Source: Commensalibacter papalotli (ex Servin-Garciduenas et al. 2014) (GTDB lineage: Bacteria; Pseudomonadota; Alphaproteobacteria; Acetobacterales; Acetobacteraceae). From it: a DNA stretch of 64,000 nt. The stretch covers positions 310,001 through 374,000 of the forward strand of contig NZ_ATSX01000002.1 of assembly GCF_000527695.1 (NCBI RefSeq), read 5' to 3'. The position numbers and the translations under genes were made by a program. Positions 19,599 through 29,762 of this stretch are shown here, one piece after another. The notes beneath the pieces were generated by a model, which saw only the letters and a list, made by a program, of their open reading frames with translations, was not told the origin of the DNA and ran no database searches. Position 1 is the first letter of the stretch. Every line of letters starts with the position of its first letter.

Positions 19599-22079
19599 TC
19601 ACTTTTTTTCAGATGCAAGGGATTCTTCGGGTGCGGGTTTCTCCACGGGATCTTTTGTGGTAATTTTGCTTATTTCATTTAGATATTCTGATAAAATATC
19701 GCTTTTTACCCCATCTGTACTGCTGGTTGGATTAACATAACAGGTAATAGAAATAACCAAAGCAATTTCAGTAATACTGTCAACCAATACGCTAGGTTTG
19801 GGGGTTTCAACGACTTCAGGATGATTATTCATAATATCTAAAATAAGTAATTTGGCTTGTTCCATCTGTTTTGGAGCAATAACAGGTAGTTTGATGGAAA
19901 TTAGTCCCATATGGCGGCTTCGTGTTGAATTTTGAACTGATGTTGTAATAAGTTGAGAATTTGGAACAATTAGGGTTGAAAAGTCACTAAGTTGTATTTC
20001 TGTTGCACGAACTTTAATACTTTTAACCGTTCCCTTAACTCCTCCAACGGTAACCGTATCCCCAAGGCGGACAGGTCGCTCTGCTAATAAAATTAAGCCA
20101 GAAACAAAGTTTTGAACAATAGCTTGTAAACCAAAACCAATACCTACGGATAATGCACTGACAATCCATGTAATATTTTGTGTTGTTACCCCTAGGGTAG
20201 ATAAAATAACAACAGCAACAATAATCCAGCAGCAATAATTAAAAATAGTATCAATTGAATTACGTGTTGCATGATCTAGGGTTGTTTTAGGAAATAATTT
20301 CTCATTAAGCCAGTTCCGGATAAGACGAATACAGTAAATACTTACTATAAATATAACAAATGCCTGAGCGATAGAGCCAAAGGAAATTGTTATATTTCCT
20401 ATTTGTTGTGTTTGTAAAATAAGAGATAAATGTTGGGCAAATAAGACAAGGTCAAAGTTTCCAGGTGATACGAATGATGCAATAATCAGTAACACTGTTA
20501 AGACTGTAATTGCCCCGGTGATTACTGTTGCAAGTTGCTCCATACTTTGAGGCTTAATACCTAATAATCGTATTTTTTGTCCAACCCAACGATCAGGATC
20601 AAAAAATAAGTTCGTGATATCAATGAGCAGAATTTTTAATAGGGTTAAGGTGCTGAATACAAGAGCAACCCAGTTTAACCAGACAGCCATTGAAAAACCA
20701 AGATAGATGTAGCCTGTAAGTACTGTAATGACACAAATAATACAAAAAATAGGCAGAGCAATAGCAACAAAGAAAAATCCCAACCCAGGACTAGCTCCTG
20801 TAGTTAATCGTTCAGAGCCTATTTGGCGCAATTTAATTGGAATAGCTAAGAATAATAATGCAGCAGTAATTGTGAAAAACCCATTACATAATTGTTGTGC
20901 AAAAACACTAACTCCACTGGTAGTATTAATATAATTAACAACGCCTAACATGAACACGATTGCTGCATATATGATTGGTAAAATATTAATGGCTTTTGCA
21001 GTTTTATCGCCAATAGGCAATAATCTCCATTGAGGGCTTTTGACAGCTAAAAAACCACGATATAATCCTAAAATAAATCCACAAAAATAAAGTTGGTGAA
21101 TAATATGCTGTGAAAATTCAAAGGCAGAATGATTGACACTATCTTGATACCCTAATGATGTAAAAATAACAGTGGCAGACACACCTGCGGTAATAGAAGA
21201 TAATATAGCAGCACATAATGTCATCAAACTGCGCCTGAGGCGTGTAGGGGGTATTATTTTTTCCACAAGTTTTGTGATTAACTTTTCGGTAAGAGGGCGA
21301 GCCAAAAAGATAATGAGTAATGCCCCTAAAATCCCTCCAAGCATTTGTAAACGACTTGATGTTCCATTACTCCATGTTTGGGAAAATAAACTGCTAAAAT
21401 CTGTATATATATTAGAGATGCGTGTTTGATCAGCTTGATGATACAGACCTATTTGATGCCAAAAATCGCCAGATAGTGGGGACGGAAGATGTGTAAAAAG
21501 TTGGACTTGTTGAATATTTTCTATGGATTGTTGTATTTGAGAAATTTGGCTATTTGCTTCGAGTTGAATAATGGTTGCTTGTTGAATTTTTGATTGCAAG
21601 TCATGGCGGTTTTTAACTAAGGATTGTTGATAGTTGTTAACTTCTAAGTTGTCGTTATCAACAGGTTTTTTTTTATCATCTGGTTTAGGAGTGGTTGCAT
21701 CTGTTGTTGAATCATTTGTAGATTTTAACGTTTGAAGAGCTTGAGTATATCCAGCCAAGCGAGGCTGTAACATTTTAATCAGATCGCTTGCTGTAATTGA
21801 AATATCTTGGACTTGGCTTAAAAGATTTTTAAACGCATTACGATCTTCTGATTTTTCCATAGACTGCAATGTTTTGCTGATATTTCTAAGCTTTTTGGTC
21901 ATTGCGTCGAGTTGGGGTTGTGTGGTGGTATCAGGAGTATTAACAAAAATAGAAGGAGTAGCAGCAGAAGAATTTTTTTTTGTTGTATCTGTTGCAGTGT
22001 TCTGAGCATAGCTGGAATTCAAACTAGTGATACCCAACATAACCGAAATAATCAAAAAAGAACGTATAATCAGCTTCAT
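19599..22079 (-). CDS. DUF3772 / MscS-type mechanosensitive channel
   Basis: Large (826-residue) mechanosensitive-channel protein. A signal peptide ends in SSYAQ. A periplasmic helical domain rich in Gln/Ser/Thr follows (about residues 40-210; coiled-coil-like, DUF3772 type), then about ten membrane helices (about 240-600). The MscS pore and beta domain near the C-terminus shows VSALSVGIGFGLQAIVQNFVSG, the pore-helix signature, followed by LLAERPVRLGDTVTVGGVKG. It probably protects against hypo-osmotic shock. AGGAAG eight bases upstream supports the start. The tail after residue 805 is Glu/Lys/Pro-rich. Confidence 0.9.
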   Translation of the reverse strand: MKLIIRSFLIISVMLGITSLNSSYAQNTATDTTKKNSSAATPSIFVNTPDTTTQPQLDAMTKKLRNISKTLQSMEKSEDRNAFKNLLSQVQDISITASDLIKMLQPRLAGYTQALQTLKSTNDSTTDATTPKPDDKKKPVDNDNLEVNNYQQSLVKNRHDLQSKIQQATIIQLEANSQISQIQQSIENIQQVQLFTHLPSPLSGDFWHQIGLYHQADQTRISNIYTDFSSLFSQTWSNGTSSRLQMLGGILGALLIIFLARPLTEKLITKLVEKIIPPTRLRRSLMTLCAAILSSITAGVSATVIFTSLGYQDSVNHSAFEFSQHIIHQLYFCGFILGLYRGFLAVKSPQWRLLPIGDKTAKAINILPIIYAAIVFMLGVVNYINTTSGVSVFAQQLCNGFFTITAALLFLAIPIKLRQIGSERLTTGASPGLGFFFVAIALPIFCIICVITVLTGYIYLGFSMAVWLNWVALVFSTLTLLKILLIDITNLFFDPDRWVGQKIRLLGIKPQSMEQLATVITGAITVLTVLLIIASFVSPGNFDLVLFAQHLSLILQTQQIGNITISFGSIAQAFVIFIVSIYCIRLIRNWLNEKLFPKTTLDHATRNSIDTIFNYCCWIIVAVVILSTLGVTTQNITWIVSALSVGIGFGLQAIVQNFVSGLILLAERPVRLGDTVTVGGVKGTVKSIKVRATEIQLSDFSTLIVPNSQLITTSVQNSTRSRHMGLISIKLPVIAPKQMEQAKLLILDIMNNHPEVVETPKPSVLVDSITEIALVISITCYVNPTSSTDGVKSDILSEYLNEISKITTKDPVEKPAPEESLASEKK

Positions 22080-22244
22080 GAATATGCTTCCTGATAGGAA
22101 AAGAAAAAAAGGTATTTGTATGAGTTAATATAAAATTTAATTGAAAATGACTGCAGTTATTTAAATGGTCTTTTAACTCTTGTTACAAAAACCATAAATT
22201 ATCTGAGTAAAAAATCAAGCTTGTTTGTGATATTTGTTCAAAGA

Positions 22245-23486
22245 TTAATCAGTTTTTAAATTATCCAACCGATCAACTTTGCGTAAAGAAGGAAATAAGA
22301 CTATCCAGAAACAGGCAATGATAATGGTGCCTATTCCACCTATAACAACGCTATTGACTGGGCCTACAACTTCAGCAAGCATTCCACTTTCAAATTCGCC
22401 TAATTGATTAGAAGATCCAATAAAGACCATATTAACCGCAGAAACACGTCCTAACATATCATTAGGGGTTAAAAGTTGAATTAATGTGCTACGCACAACA
22501 ACGCTGATGACATCCGCCCCCCCCAAAGCGGCTAGACAGATAACAGATAAAGTTAAATTAGTTGAAAGACCAAAAATAATCGTAGCTATGCCAAAGATAA
22601 AAACAGCAACAAACATTTTTTTACCCGCATTACGTTGGATTGGGTATTTGGTTAAATAAGTTGCAATTAACAAAGCACCAATTGCAGAGGATCCTTTTAA
22701 AATCCCCAATCCAACAGGCCCACAATGAAGGATGTCTTTGGCATAAATAGGCAGCATAGCGGTGGCTCCACCTAATAAAACTGCAAATAAATCTAGTGAG
22801 ATAGCGCCTAATACGCGAGGTCGAGAAAAAATAAAACTAATACCTCCAAAAAGATTTTTAATAGATAAAGGCATGGGTGTTTTTTGGATGGGTTTAAATT
22901 GAATGGTAAATGTTGCGATGGCAGCTAATAAAAAACTGACTGTGCAAACGATATAAGTCAGATCAGCACCAAATCCATATAAAATCCCTCCAACCGCTGG
23001 GCCTAAGATCGAAGCGGTTTGAAATAAAGAGGACGAAAGAGCTGTGGCTTGAGGGAAATAATTTGTTGGAACAATATTAACTAAAAATGTTTTCTGACAC
23101 GGCATTTCAAAAGACCGTGCACAACCAAATAAAATCAAGATTATATACATTAAAGTCGGGGTTAATTTATTATGAAAAGACTCCCATGCTAAAATTATGG
23201 CACAGAGTGCCTCGATAATGAGGCAGATCACGACAATATTTTTACGATTAAACCGATCCGACATATGTCCTGCTGGTAAAACCAAGATCAGCAAAGGAAA
23301 AAACATTGCCAATCCAACGAATCCAAGGGCGGCGGCACTGTGGGTCAGGTCATAGATTTGCCATCCCATAGCAACGGATAAGGTTTGCAAAGCAAGAGAG
23401 GAAAAAGTACGACCAAAAATAGCTGCTAACAGACCTGGATATTGGATGAGTTGTTTAAAAGTGGGGGTATTTGAAGGAATGTTCAT
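22245..23486 (-). CDS. MFS transporter, EntS/MFS_3-type exporter
   Basis: A 413-residue major facilitator with 12 predicted helices. It has the family motif A-like loop GHMSDRFNRKNIVVICLI after TM2 and a second, MLGRVSAVNMVFIGSSNQLG, in the C-terminal half, both typical of the enterobactin-exporter/macrolide-efflux type (MFS_3). Substrate unknown. It is divergent from the small gene at 23616. No siderophore genes lie nearby, so siderophore export is not supported by context. Confidence 0.88.
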   Translation of the reverse strand: MNIPSNTPTFKQLIQYPGLLAAIFGRTFSSLALQTLSVAMGWQIYDLTHSAAALGFVGLAMFFPLLILVLPAGHMSDRFNRKNIVVICLIIEALCAIILAWESFHNKLTPTLMYIILILFGCARSFEMPCQKTFLVNIVPTNYFPQATALSSSLFQTASILGPAVGGILYGFGADLTYIVCTVSFLLAAIATFTIQFKPIQKTPMPLSIKNLFGGISFIFSRPRVLGAISLDLFAVLLGGATAMLPIYAKDILHCGPVGLGILKGSSAIGALLIATYLTKYPIQRNAGKKMFVAVFIFGIATIIFGLSTNLTLSVICLAALGGADVISVVVRSTLIQLLTPNDMLGRVSAVNMVFIGSSNQLGEFESGMLAEVVGPVNSVVIGGIGTIIIACFWIVLFPSLRKVDRLDNLKTD

Positions 23487-23615
23487 TAATAAAATAACTA
23501 AATAGAGAGGTATATTTTTGTAAAATTGATATCATAGTTTAATTTTACTATATAGACAATAATATCTATATTTAGTATTATATAGAAAATAATATAACTA
23601 TATATATGAATTTAG

Positions 23616-23942
23616 ATGAAACAATTTACTAAAATTACAGAGCTTGCTCAATATACTAATGAACAACTAGAACGAGGCGGTGGGTTGTTTGGACCTAGCC
23701 CTGAGAATGAGGCAGGGCAGAAATTTTGGCTAAAAAGTAATGATCAGTCTTTAGCTGAAAATACAATTCTGTTAGAAACATTAAAGCTCTTTATGAAAAG
23801 AATATATGCTCAAGAACACTCTGAAGAAGAAAGTATAAAGTTTTTTGATCAACTGATTTGCCAAGCTTTTTATAATGCACAATTATATCCAGGTGATGTT
23901 TTTGCTGGGGAAAAGCTACTAAAAAATATTATCGATTCATAG
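23616..23942 (+). CDS. Conserved-looking small cytosolic protein, unknown function
   Basis: Not recognised. The 108-residue acidic protein has no signal or membrane segment. Helix-rich composition, an N-terminal GGGLFGPSPENEAGQKFW stretch and a C-terminal QAFYNAQLYPGDVFAGEKLL stretch look like constrained sequence rather than a chance frame. It is followed 68 bases later by yigZ on the same strand, so the two may be co-transcribed. Confidence 0.65.
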   Translation: MKQFTKITELAQYTNEQLERGGGLFGPSPENEAGQKFWLKSNDQSLAENTILLETLKLFMKRIYAQEHSEEESIKFFDQLICQAFYNAQLYPGDVFAGEKLLKNIIDS

Positions 23943-24010
23943 GACATAGCTAGTTTATAGATATATCATAGCGCATTTTATTTTGCTTTGTTCTATGTTA
24001 CTAAATTATT

Positions 24011-24607
24011 ATGAGTGATAATACGATTTATCGATTGATTGAACCTTATCAATATGAGCAAGAGATTAAAAAAAGTATCTTTCTTGCTCATGCAGTTCCT
24101 GTTGCGTCTGAAGAACAAGCACAGGAGTGGTTGCAAAAGTTGAGGGTGCCAGAGGCAACACATAATTGTTGGGCATATCGAATTGGACAGAAATATCGCA
24201 GTGATGATGATGGAGAGCCCTCTGGAACAGCAGGTCGTCCTATTTTACAAATTATTGAAAAACAAAATTTTGATCAGGTTTTGATTTTAGTGATTCGATG
24301 GTTTGGTGGGATAAAACTGGGGGCTGGGGGATTAATTCGTGCTTATGGTGGCACAGCGGCGGAATGTTTGCGGCAAGCACCCCGTGCAGAATATATTCCA
24401 CAAAAAACAGCAAGCATTTTATGTTCTTTTTCCGATCATGCTTTACTCAAAGCGCGGATAGTCGAATATGATGCCCAAATTATTAGTGAAGAGTTTGGTG
24501 CAGAAGTAGAAATGAAAATTACTGTCCCCGAAGATACTTATGTAGCATTATATGATCGTGTTTTAGACCTTACACGGGGACAGGCTGTGATTATAGAAGA
24601 CGGTTAA
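24011..24607 (+). CDS. yigZ: YigZ, IMPACT family protein
   Basis: A 198-residue member of the IMPACT/YigZ family. The N-terminal UPF0029 domain carries ATHNCWAYRIG, DDDGEPSGTAGRPIL and VIRWFGGIKLGAGGLIRAYG (residues about 50-120). A ferredoxin-like DUF1949 domain follows. Members are linked to translation control or ribosome-associated roles, but bacterial function is unsettled. Its end overlaps the convergent tldD end by 4 bases. Confidence 0.93.
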   Translation: MSDNTIYRLIEPYQYEQEIKKSIFLAHAVPVASEEQAQEWLQKLRVPEATHNCWAYRIGQKYRSDDDGEPSGTAGRPILQIIEKQNFDQVLILVIRWFGGIKLGAGGLIRAYGGTAAECLRQAPRAEYIPQKTASILCSFSDHALLKARIVEYDAQIISEEFGAEVEMKITVPEDTYVALYDRVLDLTRGQAVIIEDG

Positions 24608-26055
24608 AGATCAGTTCCACCAACGGTTAGGCCAGACATTTTCAATGCAGGTTGACCAACACCAACAGGAACGCCTTGTCCTGCTTTACCACAAGTACCA
24701 ACCCCTCTATCGAGTTCCATCTTATTCCCAATCATGGTAATTTTAGTCAAGGCATCAGGGCCATTACCAATCAAGGTTGCCCCTTTAACGGGATGAGTTA
24801 CCTTACCATTTTCGATGAGATAGGCTTCTGATGTAGAGAACACAAATTTACCAGAGGTAATATCGACTTGCCCACCACCAAAATTAACCGCATAAATACC
24901 ACGTTTTGTGTTAGAAATCATATCATCAAGTGATGCATCACCAGCCAGCATAAATGTATTTGTCATTCGAGGAATAGGGGTATAGGCAAAAGATTGCCTG
25001 CGACCATTGCCTGTAGATTGTTTATTCATTAATCGAGCATTTAAACGATCATAAATAAAACCTGTTAAAATACCATCCTCGATCAATGTTGTGCGCTGAG
25101 TTGGGGTGCCTTCATCATCAATGCTGAGGCTACCACGACGTTGATTAATTGTACCATCATCAATAACGGTTACACCAGGAGCAGCAATCCGTTGTCCCAT
25201 CAGACCAGCAAACGCAGAGGTCCCTTTGCGGTTAAAATCACCTTCCAGTCCATGACCAATGGCTTCATGAAGTAAAATACCAGGCCATCCTGCGCCTAAA
25301 ACCACGTCCATTTCCCCAGCAGGGGCAGGTTTGCTTTGTTGGTTTACTAAAGATTGATGTAAAGCCTCATCAACTGCGGCCTTCCAAAGAGATTCTTGGG
25401 TAATTTCATCATATCCATAACGCCCACCACATCCATAAGAACCAATTTCTCTACGTCCATCTTCTTCGGTAATTACAGATACATTTAAACGCACCAACGG
25501 ACGAATATCAGCTGTTCTAAATTGATTGGCACGGATAATTTGAATAGCCTGCCATTCCCCAGAAATAGAGGCGCTGACTTGCACAACACGGTTATCTTTG
25601 CTGCGTGCATAATTATCAATTTCGTGAAGTAAATGTGCTCTGGCAGAAAAGCTTCCTTGTTGCAAAGGATTTTCTGGATGATAAAGACGCTGGTTTGTTG
25701 CAATGGGATTTTCCGACATTGTGCCACTGCGTCCCATTTTAAGTTGACTGACGGTTTCACCTGCACGTTTTAAGGCTTGATCATTAAGCTCATTTGAATG
25801 TGCAAAGCCTGTTTCTGTCTCTAGAACTGATCGTAATCCAAAACCTGAGGTAATATCGGTCGTTGCCGTGCGAATAGTCCCATCATCAATAGAGATCATC
25901 TCACTTTCACAATATTCCAGAAATAACTCCCCATCATCCATACCGTTTAATGTGTCATGAACAGATTTTTCAGTTTGCTCACGATCCAGTTGGCTGGATG
26001 AACCATTGAAAAATAACTCATCTGTCATAGCAAGCGCATTAATAGGGTCAGTCAT
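24604..26055 (-). CDS. tldD: Metalloprotease TldD
   Basis: A 483-residue zinc metalloprotease subunit. TldD works with TldE (PmbA) to process peptides such as modified microcins and CcdA. The metal site is LLHEAIGHGLEGDFN (HExxxH, near residue 262), with the C-terminal CGKAGQGVPVGVGQPALKM conserved. No tldE is seen in the window, as is common since the two are often unlinked. It follows ctaA by 33 bases on the same strand, so it may share its transcript. Confidence 0.95.
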   Translation of the reverse strand: MTDPINALAMTDELFFNGSSSQLDREQTEKSVHDTLNGMDDGELFLEYCESEMISIDDGTIRTATTDITSGFGLRSVLETETGFAHSNELNDQALKRAGETVSQLKMGRSGTMSENPIATNQRLYHPENPLQQGSFSARAHLLHEIDNYARSKDNRVVQVSASISGEWQAIQIIRANQFRTADIRPLVRLNVSVITEEDGRREIGSYGCGGRYGYDEITQESLWKAAVDEALHQSLVNQQSKPAPAGEMDVVLGAGWPGILLHEAIGHGLEGDFNRKGTSAFAGLMGQRIAAPGVTVIDDGTINQRRGSLSIDDEGTPTQRTTLIEDGILTGFIYDRLNARLMNKQSTGNGRRQSFAYTPIPRMTNTFMLAGDASLDDMISNTKRGIYAVNFGGGQVDITSGKFVFSTSEAYLIENGKVTHPVKGATLIGNGPDALTKITMIGNKMELDRGVGTCGKAGQGVPVGVGQPALKMSGLTVGGTDL

Positions 26056-26088
26056 GAAGATTACCTTTATGATAAAAGAATAGAGTGA

Positions 26089-27132
26089 TTAGGCCGAGAT
26101 TTGTTTTGATACTCGTGTTCGATGTAGGGCGATAATTAAGGTTGTCAATAGAATAACTGCAAATGCTTGATGTACAGTTCCCGCCCATACAGGCACAACC
26201 AGTAATAATGTTGTAACACCCAAAGCATATTGAATAAGAACCGCCCAACCCATCATCATAATCGAGTCTTTAATAGATTTTGAAGATCCTGACTTTAGGC
26301 CAATAAACAAAGTTACAAAGATCATGATCACAGTTATCGTTGCCAATAGGCGATGATTAAATTGAATAGCCGCAATATTCTCTATAAAATTAACTAAAAA
26401 TGGAGATAGAGAGGCATAATCAGTTGGAACCAGATGGCCATTCATTAGTGGAAATGTATTAAAAGAATGCCCAGCATGTGTTCCAGCGGTAAATCCACCA
26501 GCAACAATTGTGAAGCAAATTAAAACGATATCAATCCATAATAAGGTTCGAATAGATTTTGTTGTAATTTTATCTAGACTTTGGTCTGGTTCTGGATTTC
26601 TTACGTTTAAACCTGTCCATAAAATAGCGATATATAGCGCAATAGCACAGGATAAATGTAATACAAGTCGAACGGGTTCAACGGCGGTGCTATTTGCTTC
26701 AAATCCAGAATGCACCATAAACCAACCAATTCCCCCTTGTAATCCACCCAAAACAATGAAAAGACACATTAATAGAGCTAGTTTTTTAGTGATTGCACCT
26801 TTGATAATAAAGTAAATCAAAGGGATAAGAATAACAAATCCAATGAGCCTACCCAGGAAACGGTGGCTCCATTCTGCCCAAAAAATCTGTTTAAATCCAT
26901 CTAGACCAAAACCATTATTTAGGATTTGATATTGCGGAATGGTTTTATAGAGCTCAAATTGCCTTACCCATTCAGAATGGCTTAATGGAGGCAACATCCC
27001 CGTAACAGGTTTCCAATCCATGATGGATAATCCTGATCCTGTAAGACGGGTATATCCTCCAAGGGCAATCATGCAAAGCAGCATGAAACAAATAAAAAAT
27101 AACCAGTTTGATATGGATTTATTGTATTGCAT
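26089..27132 (-). CDS. ctaA: Heme A synthase, COX15/CtaA family
   Basis: Oxidises the methyl group of heme O to give heme A for aa3-type oxidases. The 347 residues have eight membrane helices, opening with [20 protein letters not shown] and then [18 protein letters not shown], the first heme-ligand histidine region. [15 protein letters not shown] and [14 protein letters not shown] carry later histidines. The presence of heme A synthase implies an aerobic respiratory chain with an aa3-type (or related) oxidase. Upstream of tldD on the same strand; divergent from the VTT-domain gene. Confidence 0.94.
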   Translation of the reverse strand: MQYNKSISNWLFFICFMLLCMIALGGYTRLTGSGLSIMDWKPVTGMLPPLSHSEWVRQFELYKTIPQYQILNNGFGLDGFKQIFWAEWSHRFLGRLIGFVILIPLIYFIIKGAITKKLALLMCLFIVLGGLQGGIGWFMVHSGFEANSTAVEPVRLVLHLSCAIALYIAILWTGLNVRNPEPDQSLDKITTKSIRTLLWIDIVLICFTIVAGGFTAGTHAGHSFNTFPLMNGHLVPTDYASLSPFLVNFIENIAAIQFNHRLLATITVIMIFVTLFIGLKSGSSKSIKDSIMMMGWAVLIQYALGVTTLLLVVPVWAGTVHQAFAVILLTTLIIALHRTRVSKQISA

Positions 27133-27262
27133 GGCTAGAGAATTATCTTCATAAGGGTTATAAGAGATCGTTTATATAAAAAAATATCCTTATTTGATTT
27201 TTAGTCTTATAAACAATTTTTAGCAAGTCGAGCTTTTTTAAATAATAATTTAAAGATAGGTC

Positions 27263-27955
27263 ATGAATAGTCAATTACAGTCAACAAAACAGCTTTCATT
27301 GATCAAACAATTTTATAAACCTGTATTAATGGTGGTTGGAATTGCTCTGGTTGCTTTTTTTGCACGATATTTTCATGGGTTGGATTTTTTTCTTAGTGAC
27401 CATCATATGCTGCAAAGAGGTGCCAAGGGACAGATTATATTCTTGCTGATTGCGATTTTGATGTGTGCAATAGGGTTTCCACGGCAAGTTGTGTGCTTAA
27501 CAGCTGGGGTTGTCTATGGATTTTGGCTGGGTTTTTTATATGCTACGATTGCTACGATTGTGGGGGCGATAACAACATACAGTTGGGCTTTGTGGCTGGG
27601 TAAAGATTGGGGCGCAAAATATTTGGCACATTCTAAATTAAAAAAAATAAATAATTTTATTCGTAAAAACCCATTTAATGCGGTGCTTATGTGTCGTTTA
27701 ATGCCTATTGGCTCGTCTGTTGTTTTAAATACTACTGCGGGTGTAGTTGGAATTGGTTGGCTTCCTTTTTTAGGGGCAACTTTTTTAGGAAGTATGCCAC
27801 AAACGATTGTTTTCGTGTTGCTTGGTGGTGGGGTCAGAATTGGCCATACAGGGCAAATTGTTATGAGTGCGATTTTATTTATAGCCTCTGCGGGTTTAGG
27901 TGTATTTTTGATGAAGCGTTCTTTTTCCAAGAAAAATGACTTGTTAATCCGTTAG
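27263..27955 (+). CDS. TVP38/TMEM64 (VTT domain) membrane protein
   Basis: A 230-residue polytopic protein of the SNARE-associated/VTT (DedA-like) family. The core domain (about residues 60-200) has GFPRQVVCLTAGVVYGFWLG and, in the second half, LMPIGSSVVLNTTAGVVGIGWLPFLGATFLGSMP, the typical two re-entrant motifs with G...P. Such proteins are implicated in lipid scrambling or undecaprenyl-phosphate handling. The GST gene follows 51 bases later on the same strand. Confidence 0.9.
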   Translation: MNSQLQSTKQLSLIKQFYKPVLMVVGIALVAFFARYFHGLDFFLSDHHMLQRGAKGQIIFLLIAILMCAIGFPRQVVCLTAGVVYGFWLGFLYATIATIVGAITTYSWALWLGKDWGAKYLAHSKLKKINNFIRKNPFNAVLMCRLMPIGSSVVLNTTAGVVGIGWLPFLGATFLGSMPQTIVFVLLGGGVRIGHTGQIVMSAILFIASAGLGVFLMKRSFSKKNDLLIR

Positions 27956-28006
27956 ATTCCTTTTTATAGTGATGGGATGGCTTTTTTTAAAAAGGAAAAA
28001 CTGATA

Positions 28007-28618
28007 ATGAAATTATATACCAAACCTGGTGCATGTTCTACTTCTGGTCATATTGCTTTATATTGGGCTAAAGCAAAATTTGAAGCTGAAAATGTTACCC
28101 CAGAACTGTTACAAGATCCAGAATTTTTAAAGTTGAATCCTATGGGGCAAATTCCCGTTCTGGTTGATGGAGATTTTGTTTTAACGCAAAATGTTGCTAT
28201 TTTAAGCTATATTGCGGAATCTTTTCCTGAAGCTAAATTATTAGGAGATGGCAGTTTAAAACAAAAAGCTGAAGCTCTGCGCTGGCTTGCATTTGTAAAT
28301 GCTGATGTGCATCCTGCTTTTGCGCTGATTTTTGGTGGAAAAAAATATAGTTCTGACGAGACGGTGATCGCTGCTTTGGATAAAGGTGCACGTACACGTT
28401 TACAAAAATTATATACACAAGCGAACGATCAATTAAATGGTAAAGAGTGGATTGCAGGTTTTCGCAGTGTTGCTGACCCTTATTTATTCATGACATTAAC
28501 GTGGGCGAAACGTTTGAAAATAGATTTATCGGCTTTGACAAATTTGCAAAAATTTGAAGAGAGAATGGAAAAAGATTCAGGCGTCATTGCAGCGTTTAAA
28601 GCTGAAGGTCTGATTTAG
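28007..28618 (+). CDS. Glutathione S-transferase, beta-class-like
   Basis: A 203-residue glutathione transferase. Residues 1-80 form the thioredoxin-fold domain, with TKPGACSTSGHIALYWA holding the Cys/Ser typical of bacterial beta-class enzymes and NPMGQIPVLVDGDFVLTQNVAIL holding the cis-Pro glutathione site. The helical domain follows. The ATG at 28007 (AAAAAGGAAAAACTGATA upstream) gives the standard N-terminus; an in-frame ATG ten codons earlier (27977) would give an extended one. Role: conjugation or thiol/peroxide detoxification. Confidence 0.92.
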   Translation: MKLYTKPGACSTSGHIALYWAKAKFEAENVTPELLQDPEFLKLNPMGQIPVLVDGDFVLTQNVAILSYIAESFPEAKLLGDGSLKQKAEALRWLAFVNADVHPAFALIFGGKKYSSDETVIAALDKGARTRLQKLYTQANDQLNGKEWIAGFRSVADPYLFMTLTWAKRLKIDLSALTNLQKFEERMEKDSGVIAAFKAEGLI

Positions 28619-28640
28619 GATTTAAATTTTGGACGATGAT

Positions 28641-29762
28641 ATGACTGATTACTTGCCTTTTTCACCTATATTTCGATTGAATCCACCTCATTTTGATTCA
28701 GAGGTGACAGTGATCAGAGAAATTCATGATGATAAAGAATGGGTAAAACCAGATTTTTCGTTTTCATATCGTCGTTTACAACAATTTTCGCTACCAGATG
28801 AGTGGGATAACGAATTTCCCTGCAAACATATCGCTTATAATTTTTTGTTTAAAGATGCTGTTATTAGTTCTGAAAGCGGACTATTGCAAACGAAAAGTGG
28901 ACGGATGGTTGCGGACAGTTTTGACCATGCGCAATCAGCCTTGGACTTGTTTAAATACGCCAATAAACAAAGAGAGATTGCGATTTTAAAACCTAAAAAA
29001 AAGTTGTTAGGGTGTTGGCTGTCCTTATTATCTTCTAATCAAGATAATTATTATCATTGTTTGATTATGAATATAGGAAAGCTTTTTCAAATTAATTCCT
29101 CAGAAGCGGAAATGATGGATGGCATTCTGATCCCTTATCATTTAACAGATGTTGAATCCCGTGCATTTAAGCTTGCGATTAACCAAGTTTTTGGGGATCG
29201 GAATATTGATATTGTCAGAGTACAATGGGGACAGTCCTTTGAGGTGGAAAAAGTCATTTTCCCTTGGAAAGCGGTGAGTGTATTTGCTGGATATACGCAT
29301 TCTGGTGTGATTTCTTTTTTTCGAGAAATTTCCTCTTCGTTATACACAGAGGGTATTTCTTTTCCAAAACGTTTTTATATTGATCGCAGGGAAGCTTGTA
29401 ATCGTAAGTTGCATAATGAAGATGAACTTGTTTCTTTTTTAGAACAAAATGGTTTTGCAATTATTCAGTTAGAATATTTATCATTTGATGAACAGGCCTT
29501 ATTATTTGCTCATGCAGAATATATTATTGGTGCTCATGGTGCAGGCCTTGCGAATACAGTTTTTTGTAAGCCAGGTACAAAAATTATAGAATTAATGCCT
29601 CATACATTGTTAAGATGGTGTTATCGACAAATTGCTATGGTTGCAGATTTATCTTATGAATGCGTGATTACACGCAGTAATTCTGAAGCTGAAAATAAGC
29701 CACCAGCATGGGGATCACATATTATTTCTATCCCTGATATGCTGGATGCGTTAAATCACTAG
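28641..29762 (+). CDS. Glycosyltransferase family 61 protein
   Basis: A 373-residue GT61 (DUF563) glycosyltransferase. The family-defining C-terminal block is clear: ERFYIDR-like RFYIDRREACNRKLHNED, then LSFDEQALLFAHAEYIIG and AHGAGLANTVFCKPGTKIIE. An upstream YYHCLIMNIGKLF matches the His-containing motif. It probably adds a sugar to an envelope polysaccharide. The ATG at 28641 is preferred to a TTG four codons upstream. It converges on, and overlaps by 4 bases, the SGNH-like gene of the acyltransferase pair. Confidence 0.88.
   Translation: MTDYLPFSPIFRLNPPHFDSEVTVIREIHDDKEWVKPDFSFSYRRLQQFSLPDEWDNEFPCKHIAYNFLFKDAVISSESGLLQTKSGRMVADSFDHAQSALDLFKYANKQREIAILKPKKKLLGCWLSLLSSNQDNYYHCLIMNIGKLFQINSSEAEMMDGILIPYHLTDVESRAFKLAINQVFGDRNIDIVRVQWGQSFEVEKVIFPWKAVSVFAGYTHSGVISFFREISSSLYTEGISFPKRFYIDRREACNRKLHNEDELVSFLEQNGFAIIQLEYLSFDEQALLFAHAEYIIGAHGAGLANTVFCKPGTKIIELMPHTLLRWCYRQIAMVADLSYECVITRSNSEAENKPPAWGSHIISIPDMLDALNH

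Noticed and set aside
27514-27930. Minus-strand open frame of 138 codons
   Set aside because: Lies fully inside the VTT-domain gene on the other strand; the translation lacks any family feature and has Pro/Thr/Lys-rich shadow composition.
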